DNA of 64,000 bases from Candidatus Dependentiae bacterium (GCA_013821315.1 JACDHA010000003.1:1-64000), one strand, 5' to 3'. Shown: positions 27,454-36,800, counted from the first letter of the stretch. A program made the numbers and translations. Notes: generated by a model not told the origin, from the sequence alone.

Positions 27454-28404
27454 ATGGCAATAATAAAAACAGATAAACTCAGCAAAGTGTTTATAACTTC
27501 AACGGGTAGTATAAATGCTGTTAAAGATATTTCGCTTTCAGTTAAAGCGGGTGAAATTTATGGATTTCTTGGACCTAATGGTGCAGGTAAGACAACAACA
27601 CTCCGTATGCTTTGCACGTTAATGCAGCCTACTGGTGGTACTGCTTTTGTAGCAGAGTATAATTTAATTACGCAGCAAGACAAAGTACGTGAATCTATAG
27701 GGTATGTAAGCCAAATAGGCGGCCTTATAGAAAATCTGAGTGGTCGAGAAAACTTGGTTTTTCAAGGGCGTTTTTATGGGATGTCTAAAAAAAAATCGCA
27801 AGAACGTGCGCAAGAGCTTATACAGTTTTTTGAGCTGGAGCTTTTTATTGATCGCTTAGTGCAAACTTATTCAGGCGGTCAAAAGCGACGCGTAGAGCTT
27901 GCTGTTGGTATTATGCATAAGCCAAAGTTGCTCTTTTTAGATGAACCTACCTTAGGCTTGGATTCACAGAGCAGGATGCATTTATGGCAACAGGTTAAGC
28001 TTTTACAAAAACAAGGGACAACTATATTTTTAACTACCCATTATTTAGAAGAAGCAGATACTATTTGTGACCGCATTGGTATTATTGATCAAGGTACTAT
28101 CATAATAGAAGGTACTCCTCAAAAATTAAAACAACAGATTGCTCAAGATACCATTACCGTAGCTATTAACCCTGAGCAGGTAGAACAAGCATATACGCTT
28201 TTAAAGCTAGAGCCTTATGTTGAGGCTATCGATAAGCATGATTCTGAGCTTAAAATAGGCGTAGCTGAAAGTGAAGAAATAGTACTGTTAGTTTTACGTA
28301 CACTTGACGCTGCGGGAATAACAATTAAAACTATTTCTCAGTCTCGTCCTACACTTGATGATGTGTTTTTATATTATACTGGCCGCTCGTTAAGAGAAAA
28401 ATAG
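27454..28404 (+). CDS. ABC-2 type exporter ATPase
   Basis: The 316-residue ATPase has Walker A GPNGAGKTT at 40-48, signature YSGGQKRRVELAVG, Walker B LLFLDEPTLGLD and H-loop TTHYLEEAD, typical of drug or polysaccharide exporters (DrrA/CcmA-like). A C-terminal ~80-residue extension follows, as in DrrA. It energises the permease encoded 7 nt downstream. AAGGA precedes the ATG. Substrate unknown. A second pair follows at 30105, so two related exporters flank an ankyrin gene. Confidence 0.92.
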   Translation: MAIIKTDKLSKVFITSTGSINAVKDISLSVKAGEIYGFLGPNGAGKTTTLRMLCTLMQPTGGTAFVAEYNLITQQDKVRESIGYVSQIGGLIENLSGRENLVFQGRFYGMSKKKSQERAQELIQFFELELFIDRLVQTYSGGQKRRVELAVGIMHKPKLLFLDEPTLGLDSQSRMHLWQQVKLLQKQGTTIFLTTHYLEEADTICDRIGIIDQGTIIIEGTPQKLKQQIAQDTITVAINPEQVEQAYTLLKLEPYVEAIDKHDSELKIGVAESEEIVLLVLRTLDAAGITIKTISQSRPTLDDVFLYYTGRSLREK

Positions 28405-28411
28405 AGGTTAT

Positions 28412-29173
28412 ATGAAATTGTTACGTGATATATGGATTGTATTTATCCAAAATTTGCTTATAGGATGGCGTAATCCTTTAAGGTCGTTAGTAGGTCTTTT
28501 TCAACCAATCTGTTTTTTAGTGTTGTTTGCACCGCTTCTTAACACTATTGCTGAGGTGCCTGGTTTTCCTCCCGGAGGTGCTCTTGCTGTATTTACTCCT
28601 GGATTATTGATTATGATGGCTCTTTATAGTTCCGCTTTTGTAGGCTTTACCTTGCTTGCTGATATACGACTTGGTGTTATTGAGCGCTTGCAAGTAGCGC
28701 CTATTAGTCGTAGTGCCCTTATTGTAGGCCGTGCACTACGTGATAGCACTGTGCTCTTTGGGCAAGCGCTTGTGCTTGTTGCCAGTGCTTGGTGTATAGG
28801 TTTAAAAGTATATATAGTTCCTGTAATGCTTGGTATTATCTTAGCGCTTTTAGTAGGTTTAATGGTAGCGGCATTTTCTTATGGTATAGCGCTGCGTGTA
28901 AAAGATGAGTATAGTTTAGCGCCAACGATAAACTTTTTTCTTATACCACTTCAATTGCTTTCGGGTATTACGTTGCCACTTACTCTTGCTCCTTCTTGGA
29001 TACAATGGGTAGCAAAAGCTAATCCTCTTTCTTACGCAGTAACTGCTGCTCGCCTTTTATTTAATGGGGTTATTATGCATACCTCAGTTGCTCTTGCGTT
29101 TGGCATTATATTTTTTTTAGCTCTGTTTTTTTTATGGTGGGCAGTACGATCATTTAAGAGTATTATGGGTTAG
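28412..29173 (+). CDS. ABC-2 type exporter permease
   Basis: The 253-residue protein has six predicted membrane helices and the ABC-2 signature region near its C-terminal third (FLIPLQLLSGITLPLTLAPS, then WIQWVAKANPLSYAV). GAGG lies close before the ATG and the gap to the ATPase is 7 nt, so the two form a transporter in the inner membrane. Many relatives export drugs, lipids or glycans; the cargo cannot be read here. Confidence 0.9.
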   Translation: MKLLRDIWIVFIQNLLIGWRNPLRSLVGLFQPICFLVLFAPLLNTIAEVPGFPPGGALAVFTPGLLIMMALYSSAFVGFTLLADIRLGVIERLQVAPISRSALIVGRALRDSTVLFGQALVLVASAWCIGLKVYIVPVMLGIILALLVGLMVAAFSYGIALRVKDEYSLAPTINFFLIPLQLLSGITLPLTLAPSWIQWVAKANPLSYAVTAARLLFNGVIMHTSVALAFGIIFFLALFFLWWAVRSFKSIMG

Positions 29174-29269
29174 CAAGGAGCTCGATTAATTATACTAAGT
29201 ATTGCTTCTAAGTAATGCTCGTTTTATGCTCATTAAGCTAACAGTGTATTGTTTTATTAAAGGAATTAT

Positions 29270-30082
29270 ATGAATATCAATGAGCAGTTTATAGAAGCAT
29301 GTTCTTCTGGTGACAGAGAAAAGGCACAAGAGCTTTTAGCCGCAGGTGCAGATATACATACCAGCCAAGATGATGCCTTACTTATAGCAGTAGAGCATGG
29401 TCACCTACCCATAGTTAAACTTTTGCTTGCTCATGGTGCAGATGTTCATGCTGATGAAGACTTTAGCATTCGTTGGGCGGCTCAAGCAGGCAGTAAAGAA
29501 CTTATGGGACTACTACTTGCAGCAGGCGCTAATCCTCATGCACGCGCAGAAGAAGCATTAATACTTGCTTCTAAAAATGGTTATCTAGAGATCGTAGAGG
29601 TGCTCTTGGCAGCTGGTGCTGATATTCATGCTCAAGAAGATGCAGCTTTAAAGCAAGCAGCAGCTCATGGTCGTAATGATATAGTTGAGCTGCTTTTGCT
29701 TTCTGGTGCACATATACATATTGACAATAATACGCCCTTGTTGGGTGCTGCTCAAAGTGGTCATTTAGAAATAATAACAACGCTTATGGCTGCTGGAGCC
29801 GATAGTCATGCTGCTGATGATGCTGCGTTAATATTTGCTGCAGAACATGGTCATGCACATATAGTACGTTTTCTGCTTGAGCATGGAGCTGATGTGCATA
29901 CTTATAAAGATTTGGCATTACTGCTTGGTATCCAATATGGCCATCAAGATGTAGTAAAACTATTACTTGAGTTTGGCAAAGATACGTATACTCAGGCATC
30001 ACTGAGCAATGGTCATCAGCTAGCTCAAGAAATGGGTAACGTAGCCCTGATAGCTCAGTTAAGTGAGGCTTTAAAAAAATAA
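29270..30082 (+). CDS. cytoplasmic ankyrin protein with giant-virus-like repeats
   Basis: Unlike the other ankyrin proteins here, the 270-residue product has no signal peptide (MNINEQFIEACSSGDREKAQ). It has about seven tight 30-33-residue repeats of the form DxALxxAAxxGHxxIVxLLLAxGADxHA, lacking the usual TPLH opening. That form is common in Mimivirus ankyrin proteins. It lies between two exporter gene pairs, 22 nt before the next ATPase, so may be co-transcribed and act on or with the transporters, or may be exported by another route. AAAGGA precedes the ATG. Confidence 0.88.
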   Translation: MNINEQFIEACSSGDREKAQELLAAGADIHTSQDDALLIAVEHGHLPIVKLLLAHGADVHADEDFSIRWAAQAGSKELMGLLLAAGANPHARAEEALILASKNGYLEIVEVLLAAGADIHAQEDAALKQAAAHGRNDIVELLLLSGAHIHIDNNTPLLGAAQSGHLEIITTLMAAGADSHAADDAALIFAAEHGHAHIVRFLLEHGADVHTYKDLALLLGIQYGHQDVVKLLLEFGKDTYTQASLSNGHQLAQEMGNVALIAQLSEALKK

Positions 30083-30104
30083 ATAACGTATAAGGAAATA
30101 ACAT

Positions 30105-31031
30105 ATGGCATCTATGCCTGTATTACAGGTTAAGCAACTGTATAAAGCCTTTGGCGACTACCGTGCGGTAAATTATATATCATTTGAGTTGCACCCAGGT
30201 GAAATAGTAGGCCTATTGGGTTCTAATGGTGCCGGCAAAACGACAACTATACAAATGCTTTTAGGTACTATGACGCCTACTTCTGGGTCTATTGTCTATT
30301 TTGATAAAGATTTAGCAACTCATAGATCAGAAGTATTGCAGCATGTATCATTTGCAAGTACGTATGTGCGGTTGCAGGGTAAGCTAAGTATTTATGAAAA
30401 TCTTGATTTTTTTGGAAAAATCTACGGTCTTTCAGCACTTGATAGACGAGTGCGCATAGAGCAGTTTTTAAAGTTTTTTGATATGTGGCGTCTGAAAGAT
30501 AGGTACGCTGGAGGACTGTCAGCTGGTGAAACTACTCGTGTAATGCTTGCTAAAGCTTTTGTTGCACGTCCTAAGGTGGTGCTTCTTGATGAACCTACGG
30601 CGTCGCTTGATCCTGATGTTGCTCATGATGTACGTGCTTTTGTAAAAGAGCAGCAACGCCAGCATGGAGTGTCTATTTTATTTACTTCACATAATATGGA
30701 TGAAGTTGCTGCAGTGTGTAGTCGCGTGCTAGTACTTAAAAAAGGTACTATTATCGCAAATGATAGTCCCTCTAATTTAGCATGTAGTATAGCAGCGACT
30801 AAACTTAAACTTTCCATAAGTGAATCTCAAACACATCAAGTTGAACGGTTTATTGCTCAAAGAGGTCTTTTGTTTAGTCATGAGGGCTCTTTGTTTGAGA
30901 TAGCTATTGATGAGCATGCAATAGGTGATTTTCTACTTGCATTAGCCCGTGAACAGATAACCTATTGTCAGATTACGGTAGAAAAACCAACATTAGAAAG
31001 CTACTTTTTACATATAGCCAAAAACAAGTAA
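30105..31031 (+). CDS. ABC-2 type exporter ATPase, second copy
   Basis: The 308-residue ATPase has Walker A GSNGAGKTT, Walker B VVLLDEPTASLD and an H-loop in FTSHNMDEV. The signature reads LSAGETTRVMLA instead of LSGGQ, which is a permitted variant but may slow turnover. A C-terminal regulatory extension follows. It pairs with the permease 13 nt downstream. AAGGA precedes the ATG. Sequence differs clearly from the ATPase at 27454, so the two pairs are not a recent duplication. Confidence 0.9.
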   Translation: MASMPVLQVKQLYKAFGDYRAVNYISFELHPGEIVGLLGSNGAGKTTTIQMLLGTMTPTSGSIVYFDKDLATHRSEVLQHVSFASTYVRLQGKLSIYENLDFFGKIYGLSALDRRVRIEQFLKFFDMWRLKDRYAGGLSAGETTRVMLAKAFVARPKVVLLDEPTASLDPDVAHDVRAFVKEQQRQHGVSILFTSHNMDEVAAVCSRVLVLKKGTIIANDSPSNLACSIAATKLKLSISESQTHQVERFIAQRGLLFSHEGSLFEIAIDEHAIGDFLLALAREQITYCQITVEKPTLESYFLHIAKNK

Positions 31032-31044
31032 AGTAGGGAAAGTT

Positions 31045-31827
31045 ATGAAATTATATCGTATACAAGCGCTTGCGTTACGTACGCTTAAACTCACCTTTAG
31101 AGGTCTTGATCCTCTGGTCGATTTTTTTTATTGGCCGTTATTTGATATTGTCGTATGGGGGTTTACAAGTCGTTGGATTCAAGCACAAACCCATACAAGT
31201 TCTTTTGTTATACTTCTAGCTTTGGTTTTATGGCAAGCTGCCTATCGGTCAAATTTAGATATCTCATTTAATTTGTTATCAGAAATTTGGTCGCGTAATA
31301 TTGTTAACCTTTTTTCAACGCCACTGACAATAGGCGAATGGATGATAGCATCTATGGCGGTAGGCGTATTAAACACCCTTATTAGTGTTTCTTTTGGTGC
31401 GTTAGCAATTTGGTTTTTATACGGAGTTTCACTTTTTAAAGTAGGCTGGTTGCTGCTACCGTTTTTCGTTTCACTTATGCTTTCTGGGTGGACCATAGGG
31501 TTTTTTACTGCATCTAGCTTAGTATACTGGGGTCAGTCAGTGCAAAAGCTTGTGTGGGTTATGGGTTGGTTTTTTGTACCGTTTAGTGCAGTGTATTACC
31601 CCATTGGATCACTACCGCATGGTGTCCAATTAGTTGCCTACTGTTTACCTATGACCTATATATTTGAGGGGTTGCGCTCGTATATGCAAACAGGTACAGT
31701 GCCCCTTAACTATATACTTATAAGCTATGTGCTTAATGGTGTCTATTTAACAAGTGCACTCGTATGGTTTAGATATATGTTTAATCAAAGTCGTGTTAAA
31801 GGTCTTGCCCGTCTTGAAAATGACTAA
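31045..31827 (+). CDS. ABC-2 type exporter permease, second copy
   Basis: The 260-residue membrane protein has about six hydrophobic segments and the ABC-2 arrangement (SAVYYPIGSLPHGVQLVAY then LPMTYIFEGLRSYM). GGGAAAG precedes the ATG. It completes the transporter with the ATPase immediately upstream. Downstream follows a small membrane protein that may be an accessory subunit. Confidence 0.88.
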   Translation: MKLYRIQALALRTLKLTFRGLDPLVDFFYWPLFDIVVWGFTSRWIQAQTHTSSFVILLALVLWQAAYRSNLDISFNLLSEIWSRNIVNLFSTPLTIGEWMIASMAVGVLNTLISVSFGALAIWFLYGVSLFKVGWLLLPFFVSLMLSGWTIGFFTASSLVYWGQSVQKLVWVMGWFFVPFSAVYYPIGSLPHGVQLVAYCLPMTYIFEGLRSYMQTGTVPLNYILISYVLNGVYLTSALVWFRYMFNQSRVKGLARLEND

Positions 31828-31843
31828 TTATCGGTGTATGTCC

Positions 31844-32215
31844 ATGAAAAATAACCCTAGTATTTTAATAGTATTACTAGCATGCATGGTGCTCTCTCAC
31901 TCTCTTATATCGAGCAATGGGAGTAAGCACCCTATGCTGCATGAGCTGCTGGCAAATCCTCGCTATAAACAAAGTGGTACAGCTACTGAACGTGTTTTTG
32001 AGGGGCCATCCGAATTATATCGCACACTTTGGACTGTTCAAACAACAACTATACGTTATACGTTTAAAAATAGTTCCCCTGTTGCCACTCATATCTATAG
32101 ATACACGTCTGTAGTACCTACTTTTTTAGGTTGGTGTATTGGAATGTTTTTTTGTTTAGGTATAGTTGTTGTTATGAGTTTATTAATAAGAAAACTTAAA
32201 AAGCGTCGCGTGTAA
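31844..32215 (+). CDS. membrane protein with N- and C-terminal hydrophobic segments
   Basis: The chosen ATG at 31844 gives 123 residues starting with a signal/anchor (MKNNPSILIVLLACMVLSHS) and ending with a second hydrophobic segment (FLGWCIGMFFCLGIVVVM) and a basic tail (LIRKLKKRRV). The region between would lie outside the cytoplasm. Alternative in-frame ATGs at 31838 and 31820 would link it even more tightly to the permease gene. No family recognised; position suggests an accessory of the transporter or of the envelope. Confidence 0.65.
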   Translation: MKNNPSILIVLLACMVLSHSLISSNGSKHPMLHELLANPRYKQSGTATERVFEGPSELYRTLWTVQTTTIRYTFKNSSPVATHIYRYTSVVPTFLGWCIGMFFCLGIVVVMSLLIRKLKKRRV

Positions 32216-32227
32216 TAAAACTAACAA

Positions 32228-32530
32228 TCAAATAGTAATTGAAGGCAAACTAGTAATTATAGTCGGTTGTATACCGTGCTTAATTAAAAGATTAAGCAAT
32301 GGAGCTGATTGTTGTTGAAAAGCTGTGTGAAAAGCATAATATTTATCAGCAGGGTTAAGTTCTTGCGCAGTAGTGCTTTCTAGCAGCGCCTGGGCTGCAG
32401 AATAGTTATTGGTTCTTATTGCTGTAAGCAACGGAAATGCTTTTTTATACTGTTCAGCATATTTGTAGTTCATAGAGTAAGTGCTGCATGGCAACAAGAG
32501 TATGCAGTATGCTAAAAAATAATTTTTCAT
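32228..32530 (-). CDS. small exported ankyrin-related protein
   Basis: The 100-residue product has a signal peptide (MKNYFLAYCILLLPCSTYS) and only one and a half ankyrin-like repeats (FPLLTAIRTNNYSAAQALL, then FHTAFQQQSAPLLNLLIKHG). It stops abruptly at PSITI. The start and signal are like those of the gene at 2391, with AAGGA before ATG. It is either a minimal ankyrin effector or a truncated member. Confidence 0.65.
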   Translation of the reverse strand: MKNYFLAYCILLLPCSTYSMNYKYAEQYKKAFPLLTAIRTNNYSAAQALLESTTAQELNPADKYYAFHTAFQQQSAPLLNLLIKHGIQPTIITSLPSITI

Positions 32531-32644
32531 ACAAGTTCCTTAAGTATGTCTTTTGTTGTTTATAATTAAAAATAGCAAATAAACTAAAAAAAGTAAATTA
32601 ATATTCTAGATTTAATAGCTAAAAGCGTGCATTTTAGACGGTTA

Positions 32645-33523
32645 TTATTGGAGAATACAGCCTAAGCTTTTTGGTGAAGTATCTTCAATAACAGCTGGTA
32701 CGAAAGACTTTAAAAGCGTAGTTTTAGTGTTAGAAATCTTGTGCGTATGGCTATCTGTAGAGTGGTGAGAGGAAGTTTTCTTTTTTCCGTAGGCATGATC
32801 TAAAAATAGCATGAGCATCTCTTGATTTAATGAATTTTTTTTGTCGCATAGTAAGTCTAGAGCAGTTTGTCTTTGATTATTGATTTTGGTAACATCGCAG
32901 CCTGCTGACAGTAAATAATCAACTACTTGTATGCTATTTGCTTGTACTGCTGTATGCAGTGGCGTATTGCCGTTTCTTGTATCTTTAAGGTGTAAACAAA
33001 GACCACGTTGATGTAATTTGCGTACTTGCTTAACAGTATCTTGTTCTAAAGCTGAAAAGAAATTTTTATAGATAAAGCTCAGTAAAATCTTAAAGTGTGG
33101 TGCAAAGTAATAACCTAAATTAATATAAGTACGTATTTGAGCTAGGTTGCTTTTACTTAAGGCTATTAATAATTGCTGGTGGCGCTCTAAAGCAGACTTA
33201 ACATACGGTACCTGCGATATTTCTGCTTGTGCTGCTCCATGGGCAAGTAACAGGTGTGCTATCTCTATTTTTGTCCATAGGGAACCACCGGCGCTTTCCA
33301 GCAATAACTTTTTACCTTTTGCTTTTGCCGTAGGATCAGCTCCATGAGTAAGTAAGAGTTCAACTGCTTTTTTACAGCCATTTACAACAGCTTGTTCAAG
33401 AAGATAATTTTTGAAAGAGCTTCGTGGCTCATAGAAACATGCTTGAAGAGTGGTAAGTCTAAAAATTAAACAGCTTGAAAAAAGCAAAATAATATAAGGT
33501 GCGCCCATAAAAGCTATCTTCAT
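32645..33523 (-). CDS. exported ankyrin protein
   Basis: I start at 33523 (MKIAFMGAPYIILLFSSCL, a signal peptide) and not at the in-frame ATG 47 codons upstream, whose extension is unlike any signal or domain. The 292-residue product has ankyrin repeats at about 40-100 (VVNGCKKAVELLLTHGADP, KIEIAHLLLAHGAA) and 170-235 (GNTPLHTAVQANSIQVVDYLL, QTALDLLCDKKN), separated by linker helices like those of the family A cap. C-terminus is Ser/His-rich and unlike the others. Function: presumed protein binding outside the cell. Confidence 0.75.
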   Translation of the reverse strand: MKIAFMGAPYIILLFSSCLIFRLTTLQACFYEPRSSFKNYLLEQAVVNGCKKAVELLLTHGADPTAKAKGKKLLLESAGGSLWTKIEIAHLLLAHGAAQAEISQVPYVKSALERHQQLLIALSKSNLAQIRTYINLGYYFAPHFKILLSFIYKNFFSALEQDTVKQVRKLHQRGLCLHLKDTRNGNTPLHTAVQANSIQVVDYLLSAGCDVTKINNQRQTALDLLCDKKNSLNQEMLMLFLDHAYGKKKTSSHHSTDSHTHKISNTKTTLLKSFVPAVIEDTSPKSLGCILQ

Positions 33524-33626
33524 TGTAATGCATATTAACTTATACGCACAGGTGCTAGTAAGTGAATATTTTCTTGTATTTAAGTATATATAAGAGATGC
33601 TACGAGTAGTTGGGTGTATAAAAACA

Positions 33627-33658
33627 GAAAAGTGCCCATAATAATTATAGGCACCCAA
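33627..33658 (-). terminator. hairpin after the Cys-rich gene
   Basis: GTGCC (33632-33636) pairs with GGCAC (33650-33654), and on the minus strand TTTT follows the stem. It lies just past the stop of the gene at 33664. Confidence 0.55.
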
Positions 33659-33663
33659 ATACA

Positions 33664-34089
33664 TTATTTTTTGTTGTTTATTTCTTCAATACATGTATCA
33701 CATGAACTAATGCATAAGTTACACGCATCTACACATAGTTTGCATGCTTGGCTACAGCCTAAATTACTTGAGCACTTGTCTATAGTGTTTTCACATGCCT
33801 TTATACATTCACCACAATCTTTAATACATTGTTGCAGTATTTGTACGTAATCATCATGCCCTTGAGTACGTGCTTGTTCGAGCACCGTATTGCATTCTTT
33901 AATGCACACTCTGCACGCTTCAATGCACTCTTTGCATCTGTCAGTACAGTTGGACATTCGAGTAGCTTCGCACATTGTATCGTTAGGACATACTGAAGCG
34001 CTATGTTCGCAAGCTTTAATACATGCTTGACAAGAAAGAATACATGTATTACAGGCATCAACAAGTGATTGATAGTTTATTTTTGACAT
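33664..34089 (-). CDS. Cys-rich four-helix-bundle protein, copper-storage (Csp/DUF326) type
   Basis: The 141-residue protein has 25 cysteines, mostly in CxxxC spacing along helices (DACNTCILSCQACIKAC, RCKECIEACRVCIKEC, QCIKDCGECIKAC, ACKLCVDACNLCISSC). This is the pattern of DUF326 four-helix bundles; Csp members line the bundle core with Cys thiols that hold many Cu(I) ions. There is no signal peptide, so it should be cytosolic like Csp3. Cys content is above the usual ~18. GGAG precedes the ATG. No copper ATPase or regulator is next to it. Confidence 0.88.
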   Translation of the reverse strand: MSKINYQSLVDACNTCILSCQACIKACEHSASVCPNDTMCEATRMSNCTDRCKECIEACRVCIKECNTVLEQARTQGHDDYVQILQQCIKDCGECIKACENTIDKCSSNLGCSQACKLCVDACNLCISSCDTCIEEINNKK

Positions 34090-34172
34090 ACTAACTCCAG
34101 ATTTTAAAGATAATTTCTTTAAGTTTAGTATTATAAAAAATATGCCTCAATAGCAAGAGTACTCCTAAGCTA

Positions 34173-34946
34173 TTACTTCCAGCTCATTGCCTTTAGTTGT
34201 TCTAACTTGTATTCTAATGAGTTTGTTACAAGTGCAAGTAGCCATTCCAGGTGCTCTTCATCTTTATTATTTAAGTCAAGAAAATTAGACCATTCTGTTG
34301 GAACTTGATAACTGTTATTTTTCTTTTTATGAGCGTCTATTCTTTCTTGAAGTGCTTCAGAGTGATCATAAAGTAGCTCAAGCTTAGAAGAGAGCATGTT
34401 GCTTAATTTACTAAGGGGATATTGGCCAAACGTTGGTGTATACATAGCTTGAAGATCGGTGATAATCTGTTGAGTATGTTCTAAAGATAGTGGGATATGA
34501 GTAAGATCACTTATTATATTGTGTGTTTGTGCCAATTGAGAGATTGTATTTTTATAAGTTGTTTGAGCATCTTGGTATACTTGATCATCAGTACGCGTAT
34601 TCCATTCATTTAGTTGGTAATAACTATAGAGCAGATAAGGCATGAGCAACAGTTCACCATAAGCCCCACCGCGAAAAGCCCCATCGTGAAATCCGCCGGC
34701 AAACGCAGCGTTTTTAGGAGTAGTTGTAATAATATAATTATTGTTATTAGCAGGATCTTCTTTTTTAGAAACAATATTGCCTTTAAAATTACGCCATCCA
34801 ACATAGTAGCCAGCTATTAGAAGTGATGCTAGTAGTAGTGAGCTTCGGTGGTCAACAGGCTTATTTTTATTTATAAATGAAGCATTACTGCTTAGCGGCA
34901 GCAGTAAGCCCAGTATAACACTGGTAGTTAATAATGCTTTTTTCAT
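34173..34946 (-). CDS. exported protein of unknown function
   Basis: The 257-residue product has a signal peptide (MKKALLTTSVILGLLLPLSSNA), a second short hydrophobic stretch (LLLASLLIAGYYVG), a glycine-rich segment (AGGFHDGAFRGGAYGEL) that may insert in a membrane, and a long helical C-terminal half with heptad-like spacing. No known domain is recognised and no ribosome binding site is obvious. It stands alone between opposite-strand neighbours. Confidence 0.65.
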   Translation of the reverse strand: MKKALLTTSVILGLLLPLSSNASFINKNKPVDHRSSLLLASLLIAGYYVGWRNFKGNIVSKKEDPANNNNYIITTTPKNAAFAGGFHDGAFRGGAYGELLLMPYLLYSYYQLNEWNTRTDDQVYQDAQTTYKNTISQLAQTHNIISDLTHIPLSLEHTQQIITDLQAMYTPTFGQYPLSKLSNMLSSKLELLYDHSEALQERIDAHKKKNNSYQVPTEWSNFLDLNNKDEEHLEWLLALVTNSLEYKLEQLKAMSWK

Positions 34947-35129
34947 CTGTAGTGCTCTGTGTTTTTAATTTTACTAATTTATAATCCAAATGGATAGTAT
35001 AGTTACTAAGGTACCCGTTTGAGCTAAAAAAGCAAAAGGGTGCAGAACTACCATTTTATTTAGACCGGTTTTTAAGGTAGTATAGATAGTATTGATAGTA
35101 ATCTAGAATAATTAAATTTTGAGAAACAT

Positions 35130-35930
35130 ATGAAAAAATATATTTTAGCAGTAACGGTATTTTTTATTTTACCACTCTATAGCATGCACTATCTAAGAAG
35201 CTTGGCTGGTTATGATTCAGACTATTATTATGAACAACTTTTACAAGCTGCAGCAGGACAAAAAGATCAAGAAGCTCTAAGAAAAGTACTACGTTATGCT
35301 AACCTTAATGTAATAAATAAACCAGATGCAGCTGGTGATACTGCTTTGCATATAGCAGCGCATAATAATACAAAAACAGCAATAGAACTATTAGTTAATC
35401 ATCCTGGCATTGCTATCAATAGTAAAAATAAGGCGCAAGAAACTCCCTTAAGTTGTGCTGTAGCACGCTGCAATATACAAGCAGTTAAAGCCCTGTTAGC
35501 AGTTGGAGCGGAGATTAATATAAAGAATGCTCTAGGTTTTACAGCTTTACATACAGCTATCGATGAAGGTAGTGCTGCACAGAAAGAAATAATACCGTTA
35601 TTATTGCAAGCAGGTGCCTACCTTACTATTAGAGATAAACAAGACAGAACTCCCGCTACTTTAGCTGCTAATGTACATCGTGCACCTCCCACGGATGTTA
35701 ACATAAGAAAAGCTATTAATGCTCTCATCATTAATCATATACTTACAGAGATTGTGCCTAAAAAGTGCAAAGCATGGGTTAAACTTTTAAGTACAAACAG
35801 GTCAAAACTTGATGAAACATCGGCTGTTCCCCTTCTTAATAAAGATGTACTGTATATTATTGCAGGGTATATTACTAAAGCAGAAGTTGCTAAAAAATTA
35901 AAGATAGATGAACTTACCTTATACTTGTAG
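35130..35930 (+). CDS. exported ankyrin protein with F-box-like tail
   Basis: The 266-residue product has a signal peptide (MKKYILAVTVFFILPLYSM), four ankyrin repeats at about 35-185 (GDTALHIAAHNNTKTAIELL, ETPLSCAVARCNIQAVKALL, FTALHTAIDEGS, RTPATLAAN) and a C-terminal helix LLNKDVLYIIAGYIT that corresponds to the F-box-like motif of its paralogues, with the Pro replaced. Same export-and-bind role inferred. GAGAAA precedes the ATG. Confidence 0.82.
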   Translation: MKKYILAVTVFFILPLYSMHYLRSLAGYDSDYYYEQLLQAAAGQKDQEALRKVLRYANLNVINKPDAAGDTALHIAAHNNTKTAIELLVNHPGIAINSKNKAQETPLSCAVARCNIQAVKALLAVGAEINIKNALGFTALHTAIDEGSAAQKEIIPLLLQAGAYLTIRDKQDRTPATLAANVHRAPPTDVNIRKAINALIINHILTEIVPKKCKAWVKLLSTNRSKLDETSAVPLLNKDVLYIIAGYITKAEVAKKLKIDELTLYL

Positions 35931-36032
35931 CTACATGTTGTAAACCTATGAGCATTTTTGACAATAGTAGTGTATACTTAAAAATGCATACATTTTAAAA
36001 TTATTTTACTTACTGTTATCACTATAAAAAAT

Positions 36033-36797
36033 ATGAAAAAAACTCCTCAGTCTCTAGGGACACAACTTAATAAATATATTGCTCATGCTGGATTATGCTC
36101 TCGTCGTAAAGCTGAATTACTTATAGAAAAGGGTGATATCTCAGTTAACGGTAAAGCTATGCTTAATAGTGGTTATCGTGTGCAACCAGGCGACGTAGTA
36201 AAATATGTAAGTCAGATTATTAAGCCTGAACATAAAATGTATATTTTGCTTAATAAGCCTAAAGGATATATTACAACAGTATCAGATGACAGAGACCGAA
36301 AAACTGTTATGAGTCTTGTTGAACTTGATACCAAAGAGCGTATTTATCCTGTAGGTCGTCTAGACAGAGCTACCACAGGCTTGCTTCTTATGACAAACGA
36401 TGGTGAACTTGCTCAACAGCTTGCTCATCCACGTAACAGAGTAAGAAAAATATATCATGTGCAACTTGATAGACCATTAACCACTGAACATTATCATACA
36501 ATAAAAGATGGCTTTAAATTAGAAGATGGCTCGGTTAAAGTTGATGCTGTAAGTGCTATAAATGGTGATCCTCATCACATTGCTCTTGAGCTGCATAGTG
36601 GCAAAAATCATATTGTACGCCGTATATTTGAGCATTTTGATTACAAAATAGCAAAATTAGACCGTGTTATGTACGCAGGTCTTACCAAGAAAAAACTTCC
36701 TCAAGGCCAATGGCGCTTTTTAACTGATTATGAAGTAGATACTTTATATAACTTATCACCAGAACATAGAACGCCAGAAAATAAAACTGGCATATAA
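36033..36797 (+). CDS. rluB: RsuA/RluB-family pseudouridine synthase
   Basis: The 254-residue protein has an S4 RNA-binding domain (LNKYIAHAGLCSRRKAELLI) and the pseudouridine synthase domain with catalytic Asp in GRLDRATTGLLLMTND, plus LNKPKGYITTVSD. The family isomerises uridines in rRNA: RluB and RluE/F in 23S, RsuA in 16S. The S4 start and R-x-x-x-HPR (LAHPRNRVRKIYHV) favour RluB, but the site specificity is not certain. A bidirectional terminator follows. No clear ribosome binding site. Confidence 0.88.
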   Translation: MKKTPQSLGTQLNKYIAHAGLCSRRKAELLIEKGDISVNGKAMLNSGYRVQPGDVVKYVSQIIKPEHKMYILLNKPKGYITTVSDDRDRKTVMSLVELDTKERIYPVGRLDRATTGLLLMTNDGELAQQLAHPRNRVRKIYHVQLDRPLTTEHYHTIKDGFKLEDGSVKVDAVSAINGDPHHIALELHSGKNHIVRRIFEHFDYKIAKLDRVMYAGLTKKKLPQGQWRFLTDYEVDTLYNLSPEHRTPENKTGI

Positions 36798-36800
36798 AAT

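Noticed and set aside
33664-34089. Ferredoxin or zinc-ribbon reading of the Cys-rich protein
   Set aside because: Cys spacing is helical CxxxC/CxxC over the full length without the CxxCxxC-C ferredoxin or paired zinc knuckle pattern.
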